Shown: positions 17,819 through 26,890 of the stretch, piece after piece
Layout: each line of letters begins with the position of its first letter
How positions within the stretch are numbered: the first letter of the stretch is position 1
Notes under the pieces: generated by a model
What the model saw: only the letters and a program-made list of their open reading frames with translations
The model's database searches: none
Told to the model about the DNA's origin: nothing
Position numbers and translations under genes: made by a program
DNA from: Chromobacterium sp. IIBBL 290-4
Lineage (GTDB): Bacteria; Pseudomonadota; Gammaproteobacteria; Burkholderiales; Chromobacteriaceae
NCBI RefSeq assembly: GCF_024207115.1
Contig: NZ_CP100128.1
Span: 4,154,001-4,218,000 of the forward strand
Length of the DNA: 64,000 nucleotides
Direction of reading: 5' to 3'

Positions 17819-18940
17819 ATGGAACCCTGGCCGCGCACAATCGTCAGAATCGATATGTCTGCCATTGTCTCTCTTTCCCGCCGCCGCTTATTGCAAGCTT
17901 GCGCCATCGGCGCCGGCGCCGCCCTTTTGCCTGGATGTCGCTCCATGACTGATCACACCGCTTCGCTCAATCACCGTCCACCTCGATTGTATTTCACCGC
18001 CTGCTCAGGCATTGTGCCGGCCAGACAAAGTCAAGCCGCCTTGCCGCGATTGCGGCAGGCGGGTTTTCAGCTGGAAAACACCGTAGCATTGGAACGCTCT
18101 TTTCAGCGCTTCGCAGGCAGCGACGAGCAAAGGCTGTCAGACCTCAGTCGCCTGATCGACATGCCCGCGCTGCCGGATATCATCCTGGCAGCGCGCGGCG
18201 GTTACGGCGCGGCAAGGTTGCTGCCGCTGGTGGATTGGCCTTCTCTCGCGTCCAGACTGAAAGAATCGCGCGCCGTTCTGATGGGATATAGCGATTTCAC
18301 GGCCATCCAGTTGGCCCTGCTGGCCAAGGGCGGGGCGGGCAGCTTCTGCGGGCCCATGCTGGGCGATTTCGGCGCGCAACACCCCAGCGCTTTCGCCATC
18401 GACGAGTGCATCGCCACGCTTGGCTCTCCAGGCCGCAGCTATGCCATCGCGGCCCCTCAGGCCCAAGCCGGCAGCGGCGAAGGCTTGTTTTGGGGCGGCA
18501 ATCTCAGCGTATTGGCCAGTCTGGTTGGCACGCCTTATTTTCCGGATATCCAAGGCGGACTGCTGTTCCTGGAGGATGTCGGCGAGCAGCCGTACAGATT
18601 GGAAAGAATGCTGCAACAACTGAGCCTGGCGGGCGTGCTGCGCAAACAGCAAGCTATTTTCCTGGGCGATTTCGGCATGCACAGGCTGGTGGATGCCTAT
18701 GACCCTGGCTACGACCTGAATGCGGTCATAAAAGAGCTGCGCCATATCAGCGGCGTTCCCGTCTACACGGACCTGCCCTTCGGCCATATCGCCGACAAAA
18801 CCACCCTGCCCTTGGGCTTTCGCGCCCGCTATCAGGCAGATGCGGATGGCTTGTCGCTGTCTTTTGACGCGCACCCTTATGTCGATCTCACATCCATCGA
18901 TGCGAATGCTTTGAAGTCCAATTCAATGCAGTCGGCTTGA
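17819..18940 (+). CDS. LD-carboxypeptidase-like (S66) protein with Tat/lipoprotein-type leader
   Basis: The open frame starts at 17819, but the ATG at 17855 is an alternative that puts SRRRLLQACAIGAGAALLPG, a twin-arginine motif ending at an LLPGC lipobox, near the N-terminus. The mature part has the S66 plan: ILAARGGYGAARLLP, then the nucleophile in LMGYSDFTAIQ, with a Glu in FLEDVGEQPYRLERML and a His in PFGHIADKTTLPLG completing the Ser-Glu-His triad. LdcA-type enzymes trim the terminal D-alanine from muramyl tetrapeptides, usually in the cytoplasm; a lipoprotein form at the membrane is less common. Neither start has a strong ribosome binding site. Confidence 0.85.
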   Translation: MEPWPRTIVRIDMSAIVSLSRRRLLQACAIGAGAALLPGCRSMTDHTASLNHRPPRLYFTACSGIVPARQSQAALPRLRQAGFQLENTVALERSFQRFAGSDEQRLSDLSRLIDMPALPDIILAARGGYGAARLLPLVDWPSLASRLKESRAVLMGYSDFTAIQLALLAKGGAGSFCGPMLGDFGAQHPSAFAIDECIATLGSPGRSYAIAAPQAQAGSGEGLFWGGNLSVLASLVGTPYFPDIQGGLLFLEDVGEQPYRLERMLQQLSLAGVLRKQQAIFLGDFGMHRLVDAYDPGYDLNAVIKELRHISGVPVYTDLPFGHIADKTTLPLGFRARYQADADGLSLSFDAHPYVDLTSIDANALKSNSMQSA

Positions 18941-19009
18941 CCATGACAATCAAATGATGCAATTTGCCAGCTCGGCTTAGTTGAAAGCCTTGCCGCAAAT
19001 GGAGAAATC

Positions 19010-21451
19010 ATGACTGTGATGAATACGACGCTGGCTGCCTTGATCGCGGCCGGCATTGCCCTGCCTGCCTGGGCGGCGGACAACGGCTACCAAACGCCGC
19101 CCGCCGAACTGGCCGCCATCGTGGACGCGCCTCGCATGCCCAGCGTCAAACTGAACCATGCCCGCGACGCCATGTTGCTGATCCAGCGGCCCGGTTTGCC
19201 GGGCATCGCCGAAGTAGCGCAGCCGGAACTGAAGCTTGCCGGCCTGCGCATCAATCCGCGCATGCGCGCGGCCAGCCGTTTCAGCTTCGGCGCCGGGCTC
19301 TCCTTGCTGGACATCGCCAGCGGCAAGACCCGCGCGGTCAGCGGCCTGCCTGCCCATCCGCGCGTCGCCGACACGCTGTGGTCGAACGACGGCAAAACAT
19401 TGGCCTTCAGCCTGTGGGGCGACAAGGGTGTGGAGCTGTGGCTGCTGGATGTGGCCAGCGCCAAGGCGCGCCGCTTGGGCGACTTTCATCTGAACGCCAT
19501 CGTCAGCGGCGGTTTCGACTGGGTGGGCAATCAGCTTCTCGTCAGCCTGGTGCCAGCCAAGCAAGGCCCCGCGCCGGAAAAACCGGGCACGCCGGCCGGC
19601 CCCAATATCTTGCAAAGCGCCGGCGGCAAGGTTTCGCAAACCCGTACCTATCCCGACCTGCTGAAGACTCCTTACGACTCCGACATGCTGGATTATCAGC
19701 TCAGCGCTCAGCTGGCCTTGGCGGACAAGAACGGCAAGCTCCAGGCGATAGGCAAGCCCGGCCGCTATCTATCCGCCCAGGCGTCGCCCAGCGGGCAATA
19801 CTTGCTCGCCACCACGCTGCTGCGACCCTATTCCACTCTGGTGCCTATCGACCGCTTCCCCAATCGCACAGAGGTGCTGGATCTGCAAGGCCGCAGCGTG
19901 CATGTGGTCGCACAGCGCCCGCTGCTGGAAAGGATGCCGTCTGGCAATGACGCGGTCCCGACCGGCCCGCGCGAAGTGAGCTGGCGCGCCGATGCGCCCG
20001 CCACCTTGTTCTGGGCGGAAGCGCAAGACGGCGGCGATCCTTCGGTCAATGCCGCCGTGCGCGATGCCTTGTTCCTGCAAGCCTCGCCGTTCAAGCAGCC
20101 GCCGCACAAGCTGCAAGAGCTGGCCAGCCGCTTCGCAGATATCCAATGGGGGCGCGGCGACTTGGCATTGGTCAGCGAATTCTGGTGGAAGACGCGCGAT
20201 CTGAAAGTCTGGCGCGCGCGGCCGGATGAAAGAGGCAAGCCCGCCGAGCTGCTGAACAGCCGCAAGTCGGAAGACCGCTACGCCGACCCAGGCTCGCCGG
20301 CCATGGTGTTCAATCATGATGGCCAGCGGCTGCTGCAAATCGGCGCCGACGGGGACAGCCTCTATCTGCTGGGCGACGGCGCCAGTCCGGAAGGCGACCG
20401 GCCTTTCATCGACCAGCTAAGCCTGTCGACCAAGCAGAGCAAGCGGCTGTGGCGTTCGCAAGCGCCTTGGTATGAATCGCCCATCGCCGTGCTGGGCGAT
20501 GGCAAGCGCGCCTTGCTGGCGCGAGAGCAAAAAGAAACACCGCAGAATCTGTATCTGAAAGACTTGAGCCAGACGGACGGCTTCCGCCAGCTGACCTTCT
20601 TCCCGCATCCGCTGCCGCAGTTCAAGGGCGTGCAGAAGCAGCAACTGCGCTACAAGCGCGCCGATGGCGTGGATCTGACCGCCACGCTGTATCTGCCGCC
20701 AGGCTATGACGCCAAGCGCGACGGACCGCTGCCTATGCTGATGTGGGCCTATCCCACCGAGTTCAAGAGCGCGGAAGCGGCCAGCCAGGTCACTGACTCG
20801 CCATACCGCTTCAACTCCATCAGCTACTGGGGGCCGGAACCGTTCCTGGCGCGCGGCTTTGCCGTATTGGACGACCCGACCATGCCGATTGTGGGCGAAG
20901 GCAGCAAGGAGCCGAACGACAGCTATCTGCCGCAGTTGAAGATGAGCGCCCAGGCGGCGGTGGATGAGGTTGTCAGATTGGGCGTGGCGGACAGGGATCG
21001 CATCGCGGTCGGCGGCTATTCTTACGGCTCCTTCATGACGGCGAACCTGTTGGCGCATACCCGGCTGTTCCGCGCCGGCATCGCCCGCTCCGGCGCGTTC
21101 AACCGCACGCTGACGCCGTTCGGCTTCCAGTCGGAAGAGCGCAATTTCTGGGAGGCCAAGGACGTGTATCAGACCATGTCGCCGTTCAACTACGCCGAGC
21201 AGATCAAGGACGCGCTGCTGCTGATCCACGGCGAGGCGGACAATAATCCCGGCACCTTCCCCATCCAAAGCGAGCGGATGTTCCAGGCGCTGCAAGGCTT
21301 GGGCGCCACGGCGCGGCTGGTGACGCTGCCGGCGGAGAGCCATGGCTATCGAGCGCGCGAGTCTATCCTGCACATGCTGTGGGAAGAAGACCGCTGGCTG
21401 GATCAATACGTGAAGCAGGCGAAACCTCGCGAGCAAGCTCCGGCAAAGTAA
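19010..21451 (+). CDS. Secreted S9-family (prolyl-oligopeptidase/glutamyl-endopeptidase-like) peptidase
   Basis: The start has GGAG upstream. A signal peptide (TTLAALIAAGIALPAWA) ends before ADNGYQ, so the enzyme is exported. The 813 residues comprise a beta-propeller part and a C-terminal alpha/beta hydrolase. The nucleophile lies in VGGYSYGSFMTANLLAHT, the acid in LIHGEADNNPGTFPIQSE and the His in ESHGYRARESILHMLWEE. This arrangement and length resemble the S9D group related to plant chloroplast glutamyl endopeptidase. Its natural substrate is unknown. A palindrome follows at 21479-21532. Confidence 0.88.
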   Translation: MTVMNTTLAALIAAGIALPAWAADNGYQTPPAELAAIVDAPRMPSVKLNHARDAMLLIQRPGLPGIAEVAQPELKLAGLRINPRMRAASRFSFGAGLSLLDIASGKTRAVSGLPAHPRVADTLWSNDGKTLAFSLWGDKGVELWLLDVASAKARRLGDFHLNAIVSGGFDWVGNQLLVSLVPAKQGPAPEKPGTPAGPNILQSAGGKVSQTRTYPDLLKTPYDSDMLDYQLSAQLALADKNGKLQAIGKPGRYLSAQASPSGQYLLATTLLRPYSTLVPIDRFPNRTEVLDLQGRSVHVVAQRPLLERMPSGNDAVPTGPREVSWRADAPATLFWAEAQDGGDPSVNAAVRDALFLQASPFKQPPHKLQELASRFADIQWGRGDLALVSEFWWKTRDLKVWRARPDERGKPAELLNSRKSEDRYADPGSPAMVFNHDGQRLLQIGADGDSLYLLGDGASPEGDRPFIDQLSLSTKQSKRLWRSQAPWYESPIAVLGDGKRALLAREQKETPQNLYLKDLSQTDGFRQLTFFPHPLPQFKGVQKQQLRYKRADGVDLTATLYLPPGYDAKRDGPLPMLMWAYPTEFKSAEAASQVTDSPYRFNSISYWGPEPFLARGFAVLDDPTMPIVGEGSKEPNDSYLPQLKMSAQAAVDEVVRLGVADRDRIAVGGYSYGSFMTANLLAHTRLFRAGIARSGAFNRTLTPFGFQSEERNFWEAKDVYQTMSPFNYAEQIKDALLLIHGEADNNPGTFPIQSERMFQALQGLGATARLVTLPAESHGYRARESILHMLWEEDRWLDQYVKQAKPREQAPAK

Positions 21452-21478
21452 GCCCCTCCAATACTTTCCGGGATGTGG

Positions 21479-21532
21479 ATCAGCATCAAGCCCAGAGTTT
21501 GCTTCACTACCTGAGCTGGGTTTGATGCTGAT
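21479..21532. repeat. 17-bp inverted repeat after the S9 peptidase gene
   Basis: ATCAGCATCAAGCCCAG and CTGGGTTTGATGCTGAT pair at 16 of 17 positions around a 20-base loop. No T tract follows, so it looks more like a REP-type palindrome or transcript-stabilising hairpin than a terminator. Confidence 0.75.
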
Positions 21533-21631
21533 GCCCGGGCCCGCGATCGCATTGACAATCGTACGCGCTCAATTAAAAATGACAATTGCATTAAATGAGT
21601 TGTTTGTTGCCAAAATATATTATTGGAGAGA

Positions 21632-21802
21632 ATGTTGAATCAGAACTACACCGTAAATTCCGGCATGATTGAAATGAGTTTTGCTCAATGCGAAGACGTC
21701 GCCGCCGCCGGCGCTCAATGCCTGCCGCCTGACGAAATGACCATCGGGGACTATATCGAAATCGCGCTCACCGGGCGTGCCCATAGAATCTGCAGTCATT
21801 GA
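21632..21802 (+). CDS. 56-residue small protein of unknown function
   Basis: The ATG at 21632 follows TTGGAGAG at a good distance, and upstream lies an AT-rich stretch (AATATATTATTGG) suitable for a promoter. The ORF begins MLNQNYTVNSGMIEMSFAQC and ends ALTGRAHRICSH, with three Cys, an acidic middle (DEMTIGDYIEI) and no membrane segment. A strong terminator lies right after it. I do not recognise the family. The start signals, isolated placement and terminator make it likely to be real. A regulatory or modified peptide would be guesswork. Confidence 0.55.
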   Translation: MLNQNYTVNSGMIEMSFAQCEDVAAAGAQCLPPDEMTIGDYIEIALTGRAHRICSH

Positions 21803-21821
21803 CGAGGCGTAGCCTAGGCAA

Positions 21822-21852
21822 AAAAACGGCCCTCTTTGCGAGGGCCGTTTTT
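21822..21852. terminator. Bidirectional terminator next to serC
   Basis: AAAAACGGCCCTC and GAGGGCCGTTTTT form a perfect 13-bp stem with a TTTGC loop. It ends the small ORF on the plus strand and serC on the minus strand. Confidence 0.95.
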
Positions 21853-21854
21853 GC

Positions 21855-22943
21855 TTATCCGTACTGCCGAGCGAAGTCTTGCATGAAGTTGACCAGGGAT
21901 TTGACGCCCTCTATCGGCATCGCGTTATAGATGGACGCGCGCATGCCGCCCACCACGCGGTGGCCTTTCAGTTGCGCCAATCCGTTCTTGCGCGCCTCCA
22001 GCAAGAAAATCTCGTCCAACGCCTCGTCTTTCAAGCGGAACACCACATTCATCTTGGAGCGGTAAGGCCGCTCGATGTGGCTGGAATAGAAGCCTTCGCT
22101 GCTGTCTATCATGTGGTACAGCAGGCCCGCTTTTTCCTCGTTGCGGGTGGCGATGCCCTTGACGCCGCCTTGTTCCTTCAGCCACTTGAACACCAGGCCG
22201 GCGATATAAATCGGGTAAGTGCCCGGCGTGTTGTACATGGAATCGGCGTCGGCATGGACCTGATAGTTCATCATGGTGGGAATGTCGGCGCGCGCCTTGC
22301 CCAGCAGGTCTTCGCGGATGATCAGCACGGTCAGGCCGGAGGGGCCGATATTCTTTTGCGCGCCGGCATAGATCATGCCGAAGCGGCTGATGTCCACTTC
22401 GCGCGACAGGAAGTCCGACGACATGTCGCAAACCAGCGGCACGCCATCCAGCGTGGACGGCACATCCGGGAATTGCAGGCCGCCTATGGTCTCATTCGAG
22501 GTGTAGTGCAGATAGGCGGCTTTCGGGTCGCGCTGCCAGCCGGATTCTTCCGGGATGTAGGCGAAATTGCGGTCTTCGCTGCTGGCCGCCACGTTGACCT
22601 TGGCGTAGCGCTTGGCTTCCTTGATCGCCAGTTTGGACCAATGGCCGGTGTTGACGATGTCTATGCTGTCGCGGTCGCCCAGGAGATTGAGCGGCGCCAT
22701 GGCGAACTGCAGCGAGGCGCCGCCTTGCAGGAACATCACCTTGTAGCCGGCCGGGATGTGCATCAGCTCGCGCAGATCATGCTCGGCTTCATGGATGATC
22801 TGCATGAACTCCTTGCCGCGATGGCTCATCTCCATCACGCTCATGCCGGAGCCGTGCCAGTCCAGCAGCTCGCTCTGCGCCTCGGCCAGCACTTGATGCG
22901 GCAATACGGCGGGACCCGCGGAGAAGTTGTACACCTTGGCCAT
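21855..22943 (-). CDS. serC: Phosphoserine aminotransferase
   Basis: The 362-residue protein starts MAKVYNFSAGPAVLPHQVL after AGAGGAC. It has GGASLQFAMAPLNLL and the PLP-binding lysine in IYAGAQKNIGPSGLTV, both family hallmarks. It converts phosphohydroxypyruvate to phosphoserine, and it also serves the pyridoxine pathway, in the cytoplasm. Length and termini match E. coli SerC. It follows gyrA and two thioesterase genes on the same strand but is separated from them by a terminator. Confidence 0.97.
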   Translation of the reverse strand: MAKVYNFSAGPAVLPHQVLAEAQSELLDWHGSGMSVMEMSHRGKEFMQIIHEAEHDLRELMHIPAGYKVMFLQGGASLQFAMAPLNLLGDRDSIDIVNTGHWSKLAIKEAKRYAKVNVAASSEDRNFAYIPEESGWQRDPKAAYLHYTSNETIGGLQFPDVPSTLDGVPLVCDMSSDFLSREVDISRFGMIYAGAQKNIGPSGLTVLIIREDLLGKARADIPTMMNYQVHADADSMYNTPGTYPIYIAGLVFKWLKEQGGVKGIATRNEEKAGLLYHMIDSSEGFYSSHIERPYRSKMNVVFRLKDEALDEIFLLEARKNGLAQLKGHRVVGGMRASIYNAMPIEGVKSLVNFMQDFARQYG

Positions 22944-23019
22944 GGTTTGTCCTCTTGTCTTGTCCGTTTGTTGTTAAATGGCGGCCTGGTCGGCCATTGG
23001 CAATAGGCAGATCATAAAA

Positions 23020-23052
23020 AAACCGGCGTTCCTTTATAGGATACGCCGGTTT
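23020..23052 (-). terminator. Terminator after the gyrA-thioesterase unit
   Basis: AAACCGGCGT and ACGCCGGTTT pair, and on the minus strand the stem is followed by a run of T. It separates the thioesterase genes from serC. Confidence 0.85.
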
Positions 23053-23076
23053 GCGTCTTTGAAGGCATGCCGCCGC

Positions 23077-23517
23077 TCAGTTGGAGAGCAGAAAGTGCGC
23101 GCGCGCCACTGCTACCGGTTTGGCGCGGTCCTCCTGCCAGGCTTCGATCAGCACATGCGCCACGCGCTTGCCCTGCTTGGTGATCTCGCAGCGGGCGAAC
23201 AGCGTTTGCGGACGGCCCGGGCGCAGATAGTCCAGCGAGAAATCGACAATCTTGGGGGCTTCCAGCGATTCGCGATTCCACATCAGATGTATCATCGCCG
23301 CGCTTTCCATGAAGCCGCCTATCAGGCCGCCGTGCAGGGCCGGCAAGGAGGTATTGCCGACATTGCGCGCCAGAAAAGGCAGTTCAAAGCGCAGCTCGCC
23401 CTGCTCGTCCTCGTTCAGGATGGTGCCCATCAGCTTGACATAGGGCAGCGCGTCGACGATTTCGCCAAAAGCCTTGCGATCGCGCAGTTCGGCGAAGCGT
23501 TGCATGAATTCGCTCAT
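23077..23517 (-). CDS. PaaI-type hotdog thioesterase (second of a pair)
   Basis: 146 residues in the hotdog fold pattern: LPALHGGLIGGFMESAAMI is the conserved HGG motif on the central helix, and DFSLDYLRPGRPQTLFARC the following strands. Family members hydrolyse acyl-CoA thioesters in the cytoplasm; the substrate is unknown. Its start overlaps the stop of the preceding, related gene by four bases, so the two are likely co-translated and may form a heteromer. Confidence 0.85.
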   Translation of the reverse strand: MSEFMQRFAELRDRKAFGEIVDALPYVKLMGTILNEDEQGELRFELPFLARNVGNTSLPALHGGLIGGFMESAAMIHLMWNRESLEAPKIVDFSLDYLRPGRPQTLFARCEITKQGKRVAHVLIEAWQEDRAKPVAVARAHFLLSN

Positions 23518-23981
23518 TGCGCGCCCTCCGGCAGCATCGGCGTCCGGCTGGATTCACGCATGAAGGTGGCGACGCCGTGCGCGATGGGATCGGCCGGGTC
23601 GTCGTGATAGCACACCGCGCGGGTGAAGGCGATCTGGCTGGCCAGGCGGTAGCACTCCGCCCGGCAATGAATCGCCTTGCCCGGCGTGGCCGACTTCAGG
23701 TAGTCGATACGCAAATCCAGCGTGGCGATGGTTTCGATTTCCGACAGATGCGCGGTGACTGCGATGGCGCTGCAGGTATCCACCAGCGAGGTGATCACCC
23801 CGCCGTGCAAGATGCCGGTAGCCGGATTGCCGACCAGGTCTTCACGCCATTGCAGCTTCAGCGTGGGCTTGCGGCCGTCCGTTCCGACGTACTCGAAACC
23901 CAGCGTGGCGCAGTGCGGAAAGGAGACGAAGAGCTGGCTCATCGCCTCCAGCACCCGGGGATTGGCGGGCGTCGGAATCAT
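23514..23981 (-). CDS. PaaI-type hotdog thioesterase (first of a pair)
   Basis: The real start is the ATG at 23981, sharing a base with the gyrA stop (TGATG); the longer frame upstream is gyrA shadow. The 155 residues include TGILHGGVITSLVDTCSAIA with the HGG motif and LDLRIDYLKSATPGKAIHC. It is paralogous to the next gene. Coupling of a thioesterase pair directly to gyrA is unusual but probably just reflects operon packing. Confidence 0.85.
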   Translation of the reverse strand: MIPTPANPRVLEAMSQLFVSFPHCATLGFEYVGTDGRKPTLKLQWREDLVGNPATGILHGGVITSLVDTCSAIAVTAHLSEIETIATLDLRIDYLKSATPGKAIHCRAECYRLASQIAFTRAVCYHDDPADPIAHGVATFMRESSRTPMLPEGAQ

Positions 23982-26689
23982 CAGGCTTCGCCCTGCTCCG
24001 CGGAACCGGCCGCTTCGCCGCCTTCCGCCTCGGCTTCCGCGCATTCGGCTTCGGACTCGGCCACGATTTCCAGACCGATCAGCTTCTCGCCCTCGTCCAG
24101 ATTGATCAGGCGCACGCCCTGGGCCGAACGGCCGGTTTCGCGCACTTCCGCCACCTTGGTGCGGATCAGCACGCCGCCGGTGGTGATCAGCATGATGTCG
24201 TCGGTCTCTTCCACCAGGCTGGCCGCCACCAGCTTGAAGCCGGTCTTGTCGGTCAGATCCATGGCGATCACGCCCTGGGTGCCGCGGCTGGTCAGGCGGA
24301 AGTCGCTGACGCGGGTGCGCTTGCCGTAGCCGCCGTCACTGGCGGTCAGCACCATTTGCTCGGCGGAGTTGGTGACCAGCAGCGAGATCAGCTTCTGGCC
24401 TTCGCCCAGCTTCATGCCGCGCACGCCGCGCGAGGTGCGGCCCATCGGGCGCACTTGGCTTTCGCTGAAGCGCACCGACTTGCCGGCGTCGGAGAACAGC
24501 ATCACCTGGTCGCCTTCGATGGACTGCGCGTCTTCGATCAGCTCGCCTTCGATGATGGTTTCGTCTTCGGACACGGCTTCATCTTCGTCATCGCCCTGGC
24601 CCGCCACGCTCTTGCCGCAGGTCAGCGCCACTCCGACCAGGTAATTGCCTTCGTCCAGATTGATGGCGATGATGCCGGCCGCGCGGGGCTTGGAGAAGGC
24701 GCGCAGCGGGGTTTTCTTCACCGTGCCGTCGGCCGTGGCCATGAACACGTATTGATCGTCGCGGAACTCGCTGATCGGCAGCAGCGCGTTGATCTTCTCG
24801 CCGTCTTCCAGCGGCAGCACATTGACCATGGGCTTGCCGCGGCTCTGGCGGCCGCCTTGCGGCAGATCGTACACCTTGCGCCAGTAGCAACGGCCGCGGC
24901 TGGAGAAGCACAGCACGTAGTCGTGTGTGTTGGCCACGAACAGCGTTTCGATGAAGTCGTCGTCCTTGGTCGCCGCCGCCTGCTTGCCGCGGCCGCCGCG
25001 GCGCTGGGCGCTGTAGTCGTCGATGGGCTGGGCCTTGATGTAGCCGCTGTGCGAAATCGTGACCACCATGTCCTGCGGGGTGATCAGGTCTTCGATATTG
25101 ATGTCGCCGCCGTAGGGCTCGATTTCCGAGCGGCGCGCGTCGCCGAACTGCAGCTTGATGGCGTTCAGTTCGTCGGCGATGATCTGGCTGATGCGCTCCG
25201 GCTTGGCCAGGATGTCCAACAGGTCCAGGATCACGTCCATGATGTCGCGGTATTCGCCGACGATCTTGTCCTGCTCCAGGCCGGTCAGGCGTTGCAGACG
25301 CATGTCCAGAATGGCTTGCGCTTGCGTTTCCGACAGGTGGTAGCCGTCTTCCTTCAGGCCGAAGGACGGATCGATGTTTTCCGGACGCGCCATATCGCCT
25401 TCGACGCGGGACAGCATGTCTTCCACCAGGGACGAGCGCCAAGGGCGGGCCATCAAGGAAGCCTTGGCTTGCGGCGGCGCTTCAGAGGACTTGATCAGCG
25501 CGATGATCTCGTCCACATTGGACAGCGCCACGGCCAAGCCTTCCAGGATGTGGCCGCGTTCGCGCGCCTTCTTCAGTTCGAAAATGGTGCGACGGGTCAC
25601 CACCTCGCGGCGGTGGCGCAGGAATTCCACCAGAATCTGCTTCAGATTCAGCAGGCGCGGCTGGCCATCGACCAGCGCCACCATATTCATGCCGAAGCTG
25701 TCTTGCAGCTGGGTCATCTTGAACAGGTGGTTGAGCACCACTTCCGGCACTTCGCCGCGCTTCAGCTCGATCACCACGCGCATGCCGGACTTGTCGGACT
25801 CGTCGCGCAGGTCGGAGATGCCCTCGATCTGCTTGTCGCGCACCAGTTCGCTGATGCGCTCCAGCAGGCGGGCCTTGTTCACCTGGTACGGAATCTCGTC
25901 GACGATGATCGCTTCGCGGTCGCCCTTGCCGATAGGTTCGACGTGGGTGCGCGCGCGCATGATCACGCGGCCGCGGCCGGTGCGATAGCCTTCCTTGACG
26001 CCGGCGGTGCCGTAGATGATGCCGGCGGTCGGGAAGTCCGGCGCAGGGATGATGTCGATCAATTCGTCGATGGTAATGTCGCTATTGGCCAGCAGGGCCA
26101 GACAGGCGTCCACCACCTCGTTCAGATTGTGCGGCGGAATATTGGTGGCCATGCCCACGGCGATGCCGGAGGAGCCGTTGACCAGTAGGTTCGGCACCTT
26201 GGCCGGCAGGATCAGCGGCTCGTGTTCGGAACCGTCGTAGTTCGGTCCGAAGTCCACCGTTTCTTTTTCGATGTCCGCCAGCAGCTCGTGCGCGATGCGC
26301 GCCATGCGGATTTCGGTGTAACGCATGGCGGCGGCGTTGTCGCCGTCCACCGAGCCGAAGTTGCCCTGGCCGTCCACCAGCGGGTAGCGCAAGGAGAAGT
26401 CCTGCGCCAGGCGCACGATGGTGTCGTACACGGCGGTGTCGCCGTGCGGGTGGTATTTACCGATTACGTCGCCAACGATACGGGCCGACTTCTTGTACGC
26501 GCGATTCCAGTCGTTGGAGAGCTCGTGCATGGCGTACAGCACCCGGCGGTGCACCGGCTTCAGGCCATCGCGCACGTCGGGCAGCGCGCGGCCCACGATC
26601 ACGCTCATCGCGTAATCCAGGTAAGAGCGGCGCATTTCCTCTTCGAGGCTGATGGGAAGCGTTTCCTTGGCGAACTGGTTCTCGGTCAT
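23981..26689 (-). CDS. gyrA: DNA gyrase subunit A
   Basis: 902 residues with the full type IIA topoisomerase plan. The active-site Tyr is at about 124 in [18 protein letters not shown], and the GyrA box QRRGGRGK lies at the start of the C-terminal beta-pinwheel domain. An acidic C-terminal tail is present. In the quinolone region, [13 protein letters not shown] carries Thr at the position equivalent to E. coli Ser83, as in several wild-type non-enteric species; this alone does not prove resistance. GyrA with GyrB introduces negative supercoils. It heads a unit with two thioesterase genes. Confidence 0.98.
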   Translation of the reverse strand: MTENQFAKETLPISLEEEMRRSYLDYAMSVIVGRALPDVRDGLKPVHRRVLYAMHELSNDWNRAYKKSARIVGDVIGKYHPHGDTAVYDTIVRLAQDFSLRYPLVDGQGNFGSVDGDNAAAMRYTEIRMARIAHELLADIEKETVDFGPNYDGSEHEPLILPAKVPNLLVNGSSGIAVGMATNIPPHNLNEVVDACLALLANSDITIDELIDIIPAPDFPTAGIIYGTAGVKEGYRTGRGRVIMRARTHVEPIGKGDREAIIVDEIPYQVNKARLLERISELVRDKQIEGISDLRDESDKSGMRVVIELKRGEVPEVVLNHLFKMTQLQDSFGMNMVALVDGQPRLLNLKQILVEFLRHRREVVTRRTIFELKKARERGHILEGLAVALSNVDEIIALIKSSEAPPQAKASLMARPWRSSLVEDMLSRVEGDMARPENIDPSFGLKEDGYHLSETQAQAILDMRLQRLTGLEQDKIVGEYRDIMDVILDLLDILAKPERISQIIADELNAIKLQFGDARRSEIEPYGGDINIEDLITPQDMVVTISHSGYIKAQPIDDYSAQRRGGRGKQAAATKDDDFIETLFVANTHDYVLCFSSRGRCYWRKVYDLPQGGRQSRGKPMVNVLPLEDGEKINALLPISEFRDDQYVFMATADGTVKKTPLRAFSKPRAAGIIAINLDEGNYLVGVALTCGKSVAGQGDDEDEAVSEDETIIEGELIEDAQSIEGDQVMLFSDAGKSVRFSESQVRPMGRTSRGVRGMKLGEGQKLISLLVTNSAEQMVLTASDGGYGKRTRVSDFRLTSRGTQGVIAMDLTDKTGFKLVAASLVEETDDIMLITTGGVLIRTKVAEVRETGRSAQGVRLINLDEGEKLIGLEIVAESEAECAEAEAEGGEAAGSAEQGEA

Positions 26690-26890
26690 AAGTTTCTTGA
26701 TTCGTAAGGATGATCAGACTGCCTGTCCGGCCGGCGCGCGGGGCGCATGCCAAAAACAGGCAGGCTTGCATGAAGACAATCCCGCCATTCTAGCACGAAA
26801 CCCCTGTTCCATGCCTGCCCCCGACTGCCTGTCGAACAATCCGCGCCGCCGCGCTTCAAGCGCTTCGCCAGCCTGACGCCACGCGCCGCA

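Noticed and set aside
24356..26188. 610-codon plus-strand ORF
   Set aside because: It is exactly antisense to gyrA, His/Gln/Val-rich as expected from the complement of GC-rich coding DNA.
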